Positions 38,676-51,361 of a stretch of 64,000 nucleotides of DNA are shown piece after piece (the first letter of the stretch is position 1; each line of letters begins with the position of its first letter). The position numbers and the translations under genes are program-made. A model generated the notes under the pieces. The model was not told where the DNA came from and did not search any database. It was given only the letters and a program-made list of their open reading frames with translations. The stretch comes from Gautieria morchelliformis (taxonomy: Eukaryota; Basidiomycota; Agaricomycetes; Gomphales; Gomphaceae): positions 62,001 to 126,000 of the forward strand of contig WHVA01000215.1 of assembly GCA_015179125.1 (NCBI GenBank), in the 5' to 3' direction.

Positions 38676-38935
38676 ATGGATAATTCACTGTGTGTATATA
38701 GTACTGTACCTATGTAGTGATAACTACACAAGAGTGAGCGTCGGTACGTGATGATGTACAGGAAATGATGCGCACCTCAGTGAATGGATAATTCACTGAG
38801 GAGCCACTAACTACGAGTCCAGTAGATATATCAACTTGGTCAACTATGACCGAGACAACTATGAAGATATGAGTCTGGGTTGTGGGTTACCAGCCGCGGC
38901 CCTGCGTTCTATGCTTATCCATACTACCTCCAACA
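38633..38935 (-). repeat. 3' LTR of copia element C1
   Basis: 303 bp bounded by TGTT...AACA in either reading and preceded, on the element strand, by the purine tract. It contains two copies of the palindrome CAGTGAATGGATAATTCACTG-type hairpin at 38670-38690 and 38775-38801. Confidence 0.85.
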
Positions 38936-41900
38936 CTCCCCCTTAAGCATAGCGCAGTCCCACCATAGTGTTCAGGTGTGCGACCTTGTGGTGCAGAAGA
39001 GCTTTCGTGAACATGTCAGCGGCCACATCGTCTGTCGGGACATAGTCGATGTGTATGAGTCCCTCCCGCGTGGCATGGCGTATGAAATGATAGCGTATGT
39101 CGATGTTCTTCGTGGTATTTGTCATTCTTCATGATGGAGATGGTGGAAATGTTGTCTAGATGTATGGTAATGGGTTTCTCTAGCAGGCGTGCGATGTCGG
39201 CCAAAAAGGCGCATATCCACAGTGCCTCCTTCCCTGCATGTGTTGCAGTGATATACTCAGCCTCTGTTGTAGATAGTGCAACGATTGGTTGCTTCTTAGA
39301 GCTCCAGGAGACGTCTCCGCCGTCTATGGTGAATACATACCCGGAGATGGACTGGTGGTGCTCTTGAGATGCCCAGTCCACGTCTGAGAAGGCCTCCAGG
39401 CCGCTCTGTGAACCGCCAATGATGAGGCACATGTTCATGGTGCCCTTCAGGTAGCGGAAGACACATTTCACCGCCTCCCAGTGCGGTCTTCCTGGGTTCT
39501 GCATGAATTGTGCCAGGAACAACATGGCAAACAATATGTCTGGGTGCGTGCCCAAGGCTGTGTACATGAGTGACCCGATGGCCTCCCTATATGGTACGTT
39601 GCGCATGTCATCATACTGGAGAGGGGTGGAGGGGGACTGGGACAAGGATAATCTGTGGTGGGGATCAAGCGGGGTGCCGAGCAGGTTCGCGTCCTGTAGA
39701 TTGAACCTCTTGAGTATCTTTTGTACATATGCACGCTGTGAGAATGAAATTGTGCGTAGCATGCGTCCTGTTTCATCTCTATCCCCAGCAACCAGTGTAA
39801 ATCCCCTATGTCCTTTATCTTAAGGACGGTGCGCAGCTCGTCCTTGAACTGCCAGATCACGTCCTTCTAATTGCCAGCCATGGTCAAGTTGTCGACGTCT
39901 ACTGCGATGATGAGGATGTCCTGTCCAGTGTACCTATGGAATACTGCATGCTCAACCTTGCAACACATGAATCCAAACCAGTACATGATGCCGCTCAGCA
40001 TCTCGTACCATTCCTTCCTGGACTGCTTCAGTCTGTAGATCGTGCAGTTGAGACGACAGACATAGTGCTCCTTGCCAGGAGCTTCATACCCCTTTGGCTG
40101 GTGCATGTAGACTGTCTCTGTGATCGGCATGTTAAGGTATGTGCCGTCTATATCGGTCTGTTCGAGTTCCCAGTTGTTTCTGACTATGATTGCTGCGATT
40201 ATGCATATGGTGGAGAGTTTGGTGGTGGGGGAGAAGGTTTCTGTGTAATCTATACCTTCTGCCTGTGTGAACCCTTGTGCAATGAGCCTGGTATTGTGGT
40301 TTATCACCTTACCGTCCGCATTGTGCTTATAATGGAACACGAGTTTGCTTCCAATGATGTTTATGCCGTCAGGGGGTTCTACAAGGTCCCATGTCCTCAG
40401 CCTTGCATGCTGATCCAGTTCCCATTTGATAGAAGCATCCCAGTGTGGCCAATTGTCGCAGGAGCGTGTGTCGTTGAGACTCGTGGGGTCGAGTCCTGTG
40501 TCGTTCGCTGCTGCCGCCATCGAGTATTCGAAGGCGCAGCTCGACTCCCCCTCAGCCTCAGCGGTGGTTCCCTCCTCTAGTTTGATGAGGGTGACCAGGG
40601 CTGACGTGTTCGTGGGTACAGGTAGTCCTCGTGGGTACATGGGTGCATTCGCACGTCCTGTGCTGCTACTGGTGCTGTCCGCGATTCCCCGCATGTACGC
40701 TGATGGTTTCCGTGTGCGGTGGCCTCTGCCTTGCGGTGGGTCCACTGGGGGGTCCGGAGCCTCGAGTCCCTCTAGGGGGTTGACCTTTGCTGGGTCCACA
40801 TGCTGTGGCTGTGGGGTGCCGCCGATGCCCTGGCTGCCGGTGGTGGACTCCCCCTCAGTCAGCGCATCGGCGGGCGTGACTATGACAGGGGCGTCGAACG
40901 TAATATTACGTTCGACGGTGATGCGGTGTTTCCCAGGCCAGTAAACCCTGTGCCCTTTGCTTTTGTCACTGTATCCCACCCATCTCCCCTCCTCGGCTTT
41001 AGCCTCCAGCTTCCCCCTGTCTTCTTTCAAGACAAAGACCCTGGTACCCCATTCAGGTAAGTTGCTCAGATCTGGCTTGGTGCCATGAACAAGCTCATAT
41101 GGGGTCTTGCCGTCGAGCACATGCGTCGATGAGCGGTTCTTTAGCCACACTGCGTGCTGGATTGATTCAGTCCAAAGGAACTTTGGCAGGCCTACTGTGA
41201 GGTGCATTGCCTGTGCATGCTCCAGTAGTGTCCTGTTCAACTGCTCCGACACGCCGTTCTCCTCCGGTGTGTCATGTACAGTAAGACTCCTAACCGTCCC
41301 TTTTGATTTTAGGTGGCCGGTAAACTTGTGGGAGAGATACTCCCCTCCACAGTCAGTTTGCAGCTTTTTGATTTTCATGCCGTGCTGCATCTCAACCCAG
41401 GCCTTGTACTGCTTATAGCAGCCGAATGCCTCGCTCTTTCTTGCTATTGGCACAAGGTACGTCCACCTGTTGTGATCATTGGTGAAGCTGATGAAATATT
41501 CTTTTCCATCGTAACTCTGGGGGTTCGCTGGCCCCCATACATCCGAATGAACCTTCTCACCGAAGGTACTGGCTCGTGGTCCCTCCCGCTTCTGTGGGAT
41601 GGGCTTACATGTCGGCTTGGCCTGTGCACATGCCGTGCAAAGGCCTGGCTGGCGCTAGACAGGTCGACATCAAGTCCCGTGACCGTCCCATCTTGGACGA
41701 GTTTCTGGGTGACTTGCGGGGAGATATGGCCCATGGGGCAGTGTAGTTCGTCCAGCGTAAGTTGCTTTCGCACTACATTCGCCGCTGCTGCCGTTGACTT
41801 GTGTTTTACCTTGTAGAGTCCATTCGAGAGCGGGACCTGCCCAAGCAGAGTCCCTTGCGCATCCCGAATCAGGCATTTCCGGTCCTTCAACAGGACCGAG

Positions 41901-42029
41901 TATCCAGTTGCATCGCAGTGTGCCAAGGACACCAGAGTGAAAGCTAAGTCAGGGCAATACAGCACGTCTTTTAGTATAACATGTGTAGTTGTTTTCCTGT
42001 TAGGGATTCCGACCTTCATGTTGCCCATC
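38633..42029 (-). mobile_element. Ty1/copia element C1, truncated fossil
   Basis: Minus-strand element whose 3' LTR (38633-38935) lies within the NACHT-ankyrin gene. Going inward one sees a purine tract (TTAAGGGGGAG) next to the LTR, then RNase H with the SSKKQPIVALSTTEAEYI signature, reverse transcriptase, integrase, and the start of the pre-integrase region. Gag, most of the protease and the 5' LTR are missing: the element ends where chromovirus G2 begins. It is broken, with several breaks besides the missing end. Only one LTR remains, so age cannot be judged from LTR comparison. Confidence 0.9.
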
Positions 42030-42491
42030 TGTAAGGGCAACCCTGGCTAGTCGTGGAGATCACACTACCACACAACTGACAAGGGGAAATCCAAAGTATG
42101 TATAAATGAACAGAGCATACAAGAGAGGGGGTTCTCACCTGACAAGGGGAAATCCAAAGAGAAAAGTCTAAGGACCCCCAATGTCAGCGAGCCCGTATTA
42201 TACTACGCTGCGCAGCCAGGGACAACACTTGGCACCCGCCATCAACCCTGCATCCCCCTGACCCTTGATCGACCCTTGATGCCACCTATTATGCGAGTCG
42301 CTTGATTTCCGACACTGTTCCGGGGCGGAAGTCGGAAATTGGAGTGGAACTGGCAAGGCGAACGGAACTGGTGGAAGTTCTCCCAGAAGCGGAATCGTTC
42401 CCGAAAGCGGATGCGGAGATGGAATCGGAACCGGAAGCGGAGTCGGAAATGGTGTCGGAACTGGAAATGGAAAACAGGGTGTCCCCTGACA
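42030..42491 (-). repeat. 3' LTR of chromovirus G2
   Basis: 462 bp, TGTCAGGGGACACC to GGTTGCCCTTACA on the element strand, preceded by a purine tract (AGAGGGGGGGTGA). It carries a 63-bp segment (42076-42138) absent from the G1 LTR. Confidence 0.9.
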
Positions 42492-45400
42492 TCACCCCCC
42501 CTCTAGCGTGCTGCGTCCTCGAAGCACGGGACACAAGGGATTGAAATGCCAGCGAGCGGATTCGGCGAGGGGCACCTGGATGTGTCCTATAGAACTCCCG
42601 GAGTTTGTCAGGAGCGGAAACATCTTGCTCCGGGACCCAAGAATTCTCCTCGTACCCATACCCTTCCCATTTCACGAGGAATTGGAGTCGTCCTCGCACA
42701 AACCGGCTGTCCAGGATCCGTTCCACCACGTAGTGCTCTTCCCCATCTACAATTTCTGGCGGAGGTGGCGGATGAGCCTTCCGATGTGGAATTGGGTCCT
42801 CAAGCATAGGGAGTAACTTCACCACGTTGAAGACGGGGTGGAGGCGGGACATGGACATCGGAAGTCGGAGGCGGTATGCATTCCGTCCAACCCTCCGCGT
42901 CACTGTGAAGGGCCCAAGGTAGCGGTGGGCAAGCTTCTGCGAAGGGCGTGTGGTGCGGATGTCACTTGCATCTAGGTACACCTTGTCTCCAACTTGGTAC
43001 TCTGGGGCAGGAACCCGGCGTTGGTTGTAGTACCTTGCCATGTCATCCTTGGCCTTCGCAAGGGCCGACTTGGCTTCCGAAAGGGTGGAGTCCATGCGGT
43101 CTCGGAACTCATTGACCGTCTCGAGTCGGGACTCAGCCTGGCGTGGTTCGAAGCCCATCCGCGGGTGTCGTCCGGAGTCAAGCATGAAGGGAGTCTGTTG
43201 TGTGGCGGAATGGACATGGTTGTTGTATTGGAATTCCGCCAGCGGAAGTAACTCATCCCAGTCATCCTGCCTCTCATTGACAAAGAGGCGGAGATATTGC
43301 TCTAACTCCTGATTGACCCGTTCCGTCTGTCCGTCACCCTGCGGATGGTACGCTGTGGTGGTAGCCAGCTTTATGCCGAGCAGGCGGTAGAGCTCCCGAG
43401 TCAGTTCCGCGACAAACTGCGGACCTCGGTCGGAAACAACTTGCTTCGGGAGCCCATGCAACTTCCAGACATGTGCAAGGAACAGGCGGGCCGCTCCGAG
43501 GGCTGTGATCGTCGTGTGCGTCGGGATGAAGTGGGACACCTTGCTCACCGAATCCACGACGTTCATGATCGCGTCGTAGCCATGAGACTCTGGGAGTTCA
43601 ATGATGAAGTCGACACTGATGGTGTCCCAGCGGGATTCGGGAATCGGGAGCGGAACAAGTTCTCCGACGGGCGGACGTCGTTGCGCTTTGGTTCGGAGAC
43701 AAAGGTCACACGTCTTCACGTACTGTCCGATGTAGCGGGACATCTGAGGCCACCAGTAATTCCGAGCCACTAACTCCAGCGTCTTCCACCTGCCAGCATG
43801 CCCAGCGACCCGTGTGTCATGGTGCTGGGACACGATGCGACGGCGGAGGTCCGCCCCACCCGGAACATAGACCTTGCCTCTGAAGTGGAGCAGTCCATCA
43901 CGTTCCGACCATTCCGCTGCCCGTACAGACCGTGAGTGCCCTTTCCGGAGTTCCTCCACTGCCTTCACCACCGACTCCTCCTTCTCTCCATTCCGGTACT
44001 GCCTCCGGATATCCCGGAGCATTTCCGCTTCCGCCCCAACTGCAGTTACTCCTTCTAGGGCACGGATTGCAAAGAGACTTGGGCGGAGCAGTGTCATATC
44101 CGCGTTGTCTCCACTTCCGCTTCCATGATCCGCGCGGCGGGATAGGGCATCGGGCTTGCCCATGGTGCGGCCGGGGCGGTGGTGGAGCATGAAGTCAAAC
44201 CGGGACAGGTGTAGGGACCACCGTGCTTGTCGTCGGTTCAGCTTCTTAGACGTGCGGAAATACTCGAGGTTCTTGTGGTCTGTCCAGATCTCAAAAGGGC
44301 ATAGAGCACCCTCGAGGAAGTGTCGCCACTCCTCCAGCGCTCGGATGATTGCCAGCATCTCCTTGTCATGGATCTCATAGTTCCGCTCGACCGGACTAAG
44401 GCTCTTAGAGAAGAAGGCAATCGGATGCCACCCCCCACCATCTTCCGATGACTGCTGTGACAAGACCGCTCCGGTAGCTGCGTCGGAAGAATCCGCCTCG
44501 ACTCGATAAGGGCGAGAGTCGTCGGGAAAGATCAGGACCGGAGCGGAAGTGATCAGCTCCTTGAGTTTGTCAAAGGAAGTCTGTTCCGCTCTCCCCACCG
44601 CCATCCAACCTCCTTCTTGGTGAGGTCGAAGAGGGCACGGGCGTGGCAGGAGAAGTCCTTGATGAACCGCCGGTAGAAATTGACAAACCCAATGAAGGAC
44701 TGGACCTCCTTCTTGTTTCGCGGCACGGGCCAATCCGATACACCGGAAACTTTGACTGGGTCCATTTCCACCTTCCCTTCCGACACAATCACCCCAAGAT
44801 ACTCTATCCGCGTCCGCTCAAATTCGCACTTTTCCGGCTTGAGACACAGGTTGTACTCCCGGAGCCGTTCCAGCACTCTCCGCACGACTTCCCGATGTTC
44901 GGACATTGTTTTCGTGAAAATGAGGATGTCATCCAGGTAGACGCAGACAACCCCTTCTGCTATCATGTCACGGAAAATGTCATTCATCATCATCTGGAAT
45001 GTGGCGGGACTGTTGGTGAGGCCAAAGAACATGACCTGTGGCTCAAAGAGTCCTCGATTGGTGCGGAATGCGGCCTTCCACTCGTCTCCCTCTCGGATCC
45101 GGACATTGTTGAAGCCCCAGCGGACATCCAGCTTAGTGAAGTACCTCGCCCCGCGGAGTTGTGTGATCAGTTCGGAAATGAGTGGAATGGGGTACCGGTT
45201 CTTGATCGTGATCGCATTCAAGGCCCGGTAGTCCTGCACAAGTCTGAGCGAGCCATCCTTCTTCTTGATGAAGAACACCGGAGATGCCATGGGTGACTTG
45301 GAGGGGCGGATCCTCCCTGTACGGAGGTTTTCCGCAAGGAATGCATCGAGCTCTACCTGCTCCTTGGGTGACAGCGGGTAGACCTTGCAGTTGGTGGGCT

Positions 45401-47757
45401 TTGACCCAGGCTCCAACTCGATGGCGTGGTCCCACAGCTTCCGTGGAGGCAGGGTATCAAACGACTCCTTGGAAAAGACGTCCTCAAACTCCCGCAGGTA
45501 CTCCGGAATTTCCGCCTCCACTCTATCATACCTCTTAGAGGCTTCAGCAAGGCGTTGCGAAATATTTCCGGTGGCGCGGATGTGTTCGCCTCCGGCGGAA
45601 GGTTTACGTACAGCAAGCGCTCCCCTTCCGTCAGAGTGCCTTCCAGGCCGAGTCGGATGGCGTCGGAATCGGAATCGGAAGGGGGATCCGGGTCAAATTC
45701 CGCTTCCGAGTCTTCTTCTGCAAGCAGTGGATGGGGGCCGGAACGACATGTCTGTATGAGCCGTTCGGTCTTCCGCTGCTCCTGGCGCTCCTTCCGCACT
45801 TCCGACCGGCACATGTGACACTTGGCTGGACACCGACTCATCAGTACCTTCCGAGTCTGCCAATTGATCTCCGGTTGTGCTCTTGAAGCCAGGTAAACCC
45901 GAGGATGATGTCTTGCTTCCCCAGGCTGGTGACAGCGAAGGAAGTGCGTTCCGAGTGTCCATCGTAGCGGAGAATTGTGTCCACTATCTCCGTGATGGAC
46001 CCTGCCTCATTGGGGCTTCCATCCACATTGAACACCGGGATTGCACGTTGCAACTTCCGCGTGGTCAGTCGGTTCCGTTCCACATAGTCCCGGTCCATGA
46101 ACTGACCAGTGGCCCCGCAATCGACAAGGGCGGGTCCGGATTTGACTTCCGCCGTATCGGTCGTCTGGATCTCTACCTTAATGACTAGTGACTTGGGGCC
46201 AGGGGTGGCAGCAACAACATAGCGCTTCGGAAGGCGTCTCTCCCAAGGGCGGATGCGGGATGGACGGGGTGTCAGATTTGGTTTTTGTGTGACTTTATCC
46301 GGTGGGTCTGTACGAAGTGAGGGGAGTGGGGGCTTTTCATTCTCTACTTCAAGACAGGCAAACCGGTTATGTACAGGCAGCAGGGGCACACATCTCACCC
46401 GCTGCGTGTCACAAAATCCGACGCATCTTCCGCTTCCGGTAGACCATGTTCCGCATTTTCGGAAAGTTCTTCCGCAGTGGGCACTCCGTTTATGTCTGCA
46501 AGTGCGAGGAACTCTGGAAGGATCTCGAGTTTCTCCTCTGTGGTCATAAGCCGGATATCAAAGGCTTGGGGGCACTCGCGAGCATAGTGGCCTGGTTGTC
46601 GGCAGCGGAAGCAGGTGATAGTTCCGTGGCCTTTTCCGCGCATGCGGTCAACATCCATCGGGGCAGGGCCGCTCTTCGAGGGAGGAGGGCTATGGTTCCT
46701 AATAGGAACAGGCGGAGCAAGCATCGGAAATAATTTCCGTGTGGGAATGAATGCGCTTCCGGGTTTTGGCACAGGTGGAGTAGGACGAGCGGAACTGCGT
46801 GTCGTGTTCCGACTCGTCTCCACGAAGGCCTCATTTGCGTCCCTGTTCCGAGAAACCTTCTGCGCGGCTTGGTACCACCCTTCCGGGTCATCAAAATCCG
46901 GAGCTCCATCCCCAAGCAGCGCAACTTGGTTCTGGAGCGTCGGATCAAGTCCTCGTCGGAATTTGATGACGATCGTCTTGTCGTCGTCATATTCCGCAAG
47001 GTCGATGAGCTCCTGGAAGCGATCGATGTAGTCATCGACCGGATCTTTGGCCTGGTACCAGCTCGTCCCCTCGAGCTTTGTAAGGGCTGTGAGCTGCTCG
47101 TTTTTCGGGCAGAACTGGTCGGAAAATGTTTTCTCGAACGCGTCCCAGTCCCGGAAGTAGTTCCCCTTGCCCTTTGCTTCATGTCGGATCACCTTGTTTG
47201 CAAAACGGGCTGCGCGGTCCGATTTGAAAAAGGACAATGTCCAGTGAATCCGAGCCTGGTCGTTCGGAAAGAGGTCTCCGACAATTGCGAAGTAGATGCT
47301 GCATGTGTTGAAGAATGCGCGTCCCTTCTCCCGATCTCCGTCAAAGTCCGCCGGAGTTGCGGGTTTGACCTTTGCTAACTTCGCGGACATCCTCTTTTCC
47401 GCTAGTTCCGCTTTTCCGAAACCTGGATCGTCCAGCATTTCATTTCCACCACCTTGTGGAATATCTAACTTAGCCAAAATCGCTTGTAAGGCTGTTTCAA
47501 TCGCGTCGGTCTTCATCTGGTTCCGCGTCAATTCCTCCTCCATATTCCGAAGACGATCGTCCGGATCCATGTCGGAAGGAGAAATATGGGACGGGATTTC
47601 CGGGGTTGGGAGCTCGACGTAAGAAGAGGGGCTGTCGTACGCTGTATGTGCGGAAGAGGTTGCGATCTCCGAGTCGCTGTCTCCGATTCCGAACGCACCT
47701 ATGGCGAATGCAACGTGCAGTACGACCGCCGGTCCTCTAGGGGAGAGACTTTTCTGC

Positions 47758-48237
47758 TGTAAGGGCAACCCTGGCTAGTCGTGGAGATCACACTACCACA
47801 CAACTGACAAGGGAAATTCCAAAGTATGTATAAATGAACAGAGCATACAAGAGAGGGGGTTCTCACCTGACAAGGGGAAATCCAAAGAGAAAAGTCTAAG
47901 GACCCCCAATGTCAGCGAGCCCGTATTATACTACGCTGCGCAGCCAGGGACAACACTTGGCACCCGCCATCAACCCTGCATCCCCCTGACCCTTGATCGA
48001 CCCTTGATGCCACCTATTATGCGAGTCGCTTGATTTCCGGCACTGTTCCGGGGCGGAAGTCGGAAATTGGAGTGGAACTGGCAAGGCGAACGGAACTGGT
48101 GGAAGTTCTCCCAGAAGCGGAATCGTTCCCGAAAGCGGATGCGGAGATGGAATCGGAACCGGAAGCGGAGTCGGAAATGGAGTCGGAACTGGGTGTGGTG
48201 TCGGAACTGGAAATGGAAAACGGGGTGTCCCCTGACA
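47758..48237 (-). repeat. 5' LTR of chromovirus G2
   Basis: 480 bp, same ends as the 3' LTR; it has one extra 18-bp GGAACT-containing unit and a handful of substitutions. The 63-bp segment lies at 47804-47866. No canonical tRNA-type primer binding site follows it immediately on the element strand. Confidence 0.9.
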
Positions 48238-49936
48238 GTTGGAGGGTAGGGCGAACTCAGGTGAAGATGCAGGGGGAGTGATGAGGGGGGCCATAGAGAC
48301 AGCGAGGTAAGGCAAATAGACAGGTCATGACACTACCCTGGCATGCTATCTGGTACACTACCCTATTTGCTATCTGGTACGCTACCCAGTAGGCTACCCT
48401 ATATGCTACCCCTGGCATTCAAGGATGAAATGAGAGCTTCTTTGCCTGTTATGTTTGTATGGCTGATGGTATTGATCAGACTTGGTATGGTGGTGGCACC
48501 TAGTCAACTAACCTCCAATGCAATGCCAGCTCCAGCAACAGAACTGTTTCACAGCTGATCAAAAGAGTTGACTGGGAAATTAACAAGCTTGGAAAAGGGG
48601 AGAGAGGAACATGATAGCCAGCAGCTGATGAATGGCCTATAACACAGTGCTGGAAGCAGGCCCCCAAGTGAACACTGGAACATTGAGGTTGCGAATGGAT
48701 GCGGAAGGTGGAGAGAGGTTGAATGGAGGATCCCAGATAATTGAAAATCAAATGCAGGGTCTCAATAAAACATAGGAAGAGGATAAACAATGAGAGAAAG
48801 AGGATGTTGAAGAGCAGTGAAACCATCCCGTAGAAACACCAAGATTTGGAATATGAACACCCAGGTGTAAAGAAGGATGTTTACAGAAACCTGGCAAAAA
48901 GAATGCTGGAAACTAAGGTGTGTATTGGGAATAAGCTAGATATCAACAAAGAGAATTGGCTGTCTCACTGGGAAAGGGAAATTTGTGGCTGGGCCAGCTT
49001 GGCCACCCCACTACCATCAGATTGATCTTTGTTCTGAGCTTCCATGGTAAAGAAACAGGAGTTGGGGAGGTTGTGCTTATGTTGCATAAAGTTGCTGGCT
49101 TTAAGTCATTGGGGACAATCTGGGTATTTCCCCTTTGTTCATTTGTTAGCCCTATAGCAGTAAATTGGGCCTGGTGTTTTTTTTTTTCCATTGCCCCCTT
49201 TTGGGCTACTTCCAAATCGTTTTTCCCTTAGCACTACTGGTCATGTGAAATCACAGTTGGACATTGATGCAAAAGAATTCTGATCCCAATTCTCACGAAA
49301 ATACAAGGGCATGTACACATGTACACATGCATACACAAGCGCTGGCGTTGTCAGGCAGCCACTGGTGATCAGTCAATTGGTGTTGTTGTTCATTGCTTCC
49401 TTCATGTTAGCTTGGCTTTTTCAACAAAGGGCTTGTAATCACCAAGGCAACGGAATTACACAAGTTCAGCATCACATTTACAAGTGCTTTCCAACACCAA
49501 TTGTTGTGTATGTTTTTTTTTTTTTTTTTTGTATCCATTTATATCCATTGAGTGAGCTCATGTAGGATAATACAAACATGTAGCTAGTGAGAGGCCATTA
49601 TCAAGTAATGTAACATTAGCCCTAAGGCAGGGGGGTCCTAAGCCAGACTACCACCCCATGAGAATTAAATGCTGTAAGGTTGTGTATGTTACATTGAACA
49701 TTCCTCCCTTGTTCAGCATCAGTCTGTTATAATCTTGCACATCTTGGAAACATTGTGAGCATTTACTATAACTTACATAAATAGTTTTCTATAACCAGGC
49801 CTCAGGTTCAGTGATACAAGATGGAAACCTTATGCCTATCAGGGCACTTGAAACCAGTCAATACTATGGCCTTCGATCCCACGGGATTTCCCTGGCCAGC
49901 AGTGGTAATACCATTCTCATACTGTCATCAAGCTAT
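48238..49936. other. Repeat-derived flank, no supported gene
   Basis: The first 90 bp resemble repeat units found at 61.6-62.05 kb. A minisatellite-like stretch follows (48333-48420). The rest is AT-richer than the host island, with poly(T) runs near 49177 and 49507 and no convincing coding region. A 91-codon plus frame at 48956-49231 has no recognisable motif. Confidence 0.5.
48333..48420. repeat. Short interspersed GCTATCTGGTACNCTACCC-type repeats
   Basis: Irregular tandem words GCTATCTGGTAC, CTACCCTAT and GCTACCC recur over about 90 bp. Minisatellite-like; no function evident. Confidence 0.6.
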
Positions 49937-51110
49937 TTAGATGTTGCTTGATATAATAGGTGATGACTGTCCTGTCTCACATTTGAAGCCATCACACTGT
50001 GAATGGAGGCCTTCTACTGGCCACAGTCTACACTCTTCAATTATTTTCTGCATCCCCTTGAACCACCCAGGCATTATCAGATGGTCATCTGGGTAATATA
50101 GGCACTGTGGTGTTCCATTGGCAAACCTGCCGCCTCGCATCTTTGGGCCCCCTTTGTGATGTGTCCAAATGGCATGTGGGCCTTTGATCATCTTTCGGGC
50201 TGATAGTGCGTCTGCGGCTCTCTTCTGATGACTCGGTGCATTGTCAAACATAAAAAGACCTGTGGACACCCCATTTGTTTTTGATTCAAATATATCCACT
50301 GCCTTTTCAACCTGTTGTAGCAGGTCATCAGCAGTGAACCACCCCTCGTGGCTTTTGCCAGCTTTGAAGACAACGCGTGCCTCACTGTTCTTTTTTTGTT
50401 TTTGGTAAGTTTGTGCTGTACTCGAACTGAAGACTCACTCATCAGAATCTATAAGTTGACCCCATTCTGGGGTAAGAAAATCGGAAACCATAAGGGATGG
50501 CCCTTCTCCTTTATGTTCCAGGGTTGCCTTTTCACTGGTGTGTGTCCATTTTGTTTTCCGACAATCGTTTGCATAAAATGTCGACTCATCATGTGTGACA
50601 AGGATGATTCGGAAGCGGCCCCCTGGGACAGCAAATCCAACCAGTTGGGAGATTATCGCTCCATCCTTGTCATAGATCACCATTCATTTTTCATATGTGG
50701 CCCATCGTTCAAGAAACTTCTTGCGGTAGTCAACAACGTCCTCCCTTTCATGACCGTCAATGTACATCCCGTTTGCTTTTCGCCTGTACCGCCAGTCCAG
50801 CTTGTGGAGCCACCTTCTGGCTGTGCGAACAGATATATCCTTAGTACCCACGTATCCCTGCATCCCATCAGTCTTGAGGAAGTCTACAATATCCTTGGCC
50901 TTGATATATCCTTCTTTAGCAACTGACTGTAGCTGTAGCTGGATTAATTACTGTAAGTCCTCATCCTCGAGAATTGAGGAATGATATCGTCCATAACGAT
51001 GGAGTGGCAGTTTTCCTGTCCGCAGGTACCTGTGGATCCGTAACACCCTTCATGATGCAATCGGCTGTTCCGGTGTCAAATCGAAGCCGAAGTTGAAGTA
51101 CAAGCTTACA
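49937..51110 (-). pseudogene. Decayed DDE transposase (Tc1/mariner-like superfamily)
   Basis: Reading the minus strand from about 51.1 kb down, successive frames give GYIKAKDIVDFL, ARRWLHKLDWRYRRKANGMY, GHEREDVVDYRKKF, then MVIYDKDGA, VTHDESTFYANDCRKTKW, GPSLMVSDFLTPEWG and MDIFESKTNGVSTGLFMFDNAPSHQKRA, followed by LYYPDDHLIMPGWFKGM. HDEST and FDNAPSHQ are the first two catalytic-Asp motifs of a DDE transposase family that is common in agaricomycete genomes. Frame changes and stops (for example near 50.68, 50.45 and 50.3 kb) break the gene, so it is inactive as read. Terminal inverted repeats were not identified. Confidence 0.75.
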
Positions 51111-51361
51111 CGTGTTACCAAGGCAATGCTCATGCGGCTCCAGTCTGTCAAAGACTGGGAGGGCTTGAACGAGGAGATAGAAACTGTGCAAGGAAAGAAA
51201 AAAAGTCAAGCCTCTGTTGCTATCGAGATTATTGTTCCTGATGACGTAAGTTCTTCTAGATTTTCATCCTCAGTTCTCTAACTATTGGTAAAGAACATGG
51301 AGTCACTCCATCACACATTGGGTAAAGGGAAGAACGCTAACAAGAAGGGCACCGGCAAGGG

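Larger units (their letters stand above)
42030..48237 (-). mobile_element. Ty3/gypsy chromovirus G2, young, nearly full length, broken
   Basis: Same family as G1, on the minus strand, with an LTR at each end. Parts from 5' to 3' of the element: gag with CCHC knuckle (about 47.7-46.4 kb), aspartic protease (about 46.4-45.8), reverse transcriptase with the YLDD box (about 45.5-44.6), RNase H (about 44.6-44.0), integrase with HHCC and DDE regions (about 43.8-43.0), and a chromodomain (about 42.8-42.6), then a purine tract. Long parts remain open; I count only about three breaks. The LTRs are nearly identical apart from an 18-bp length difference, so the insertion is recent. The five bases outside the LTRs (CCATC and GTTGG) do not match. 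Confidence 0.95.

Noticed and set aside
49170-49530. Two poly(T) runs as further SINE tails
   Set aside because: No direct repeats at suitable distance and no A/B boxes were found; they look like simple homopolymers.
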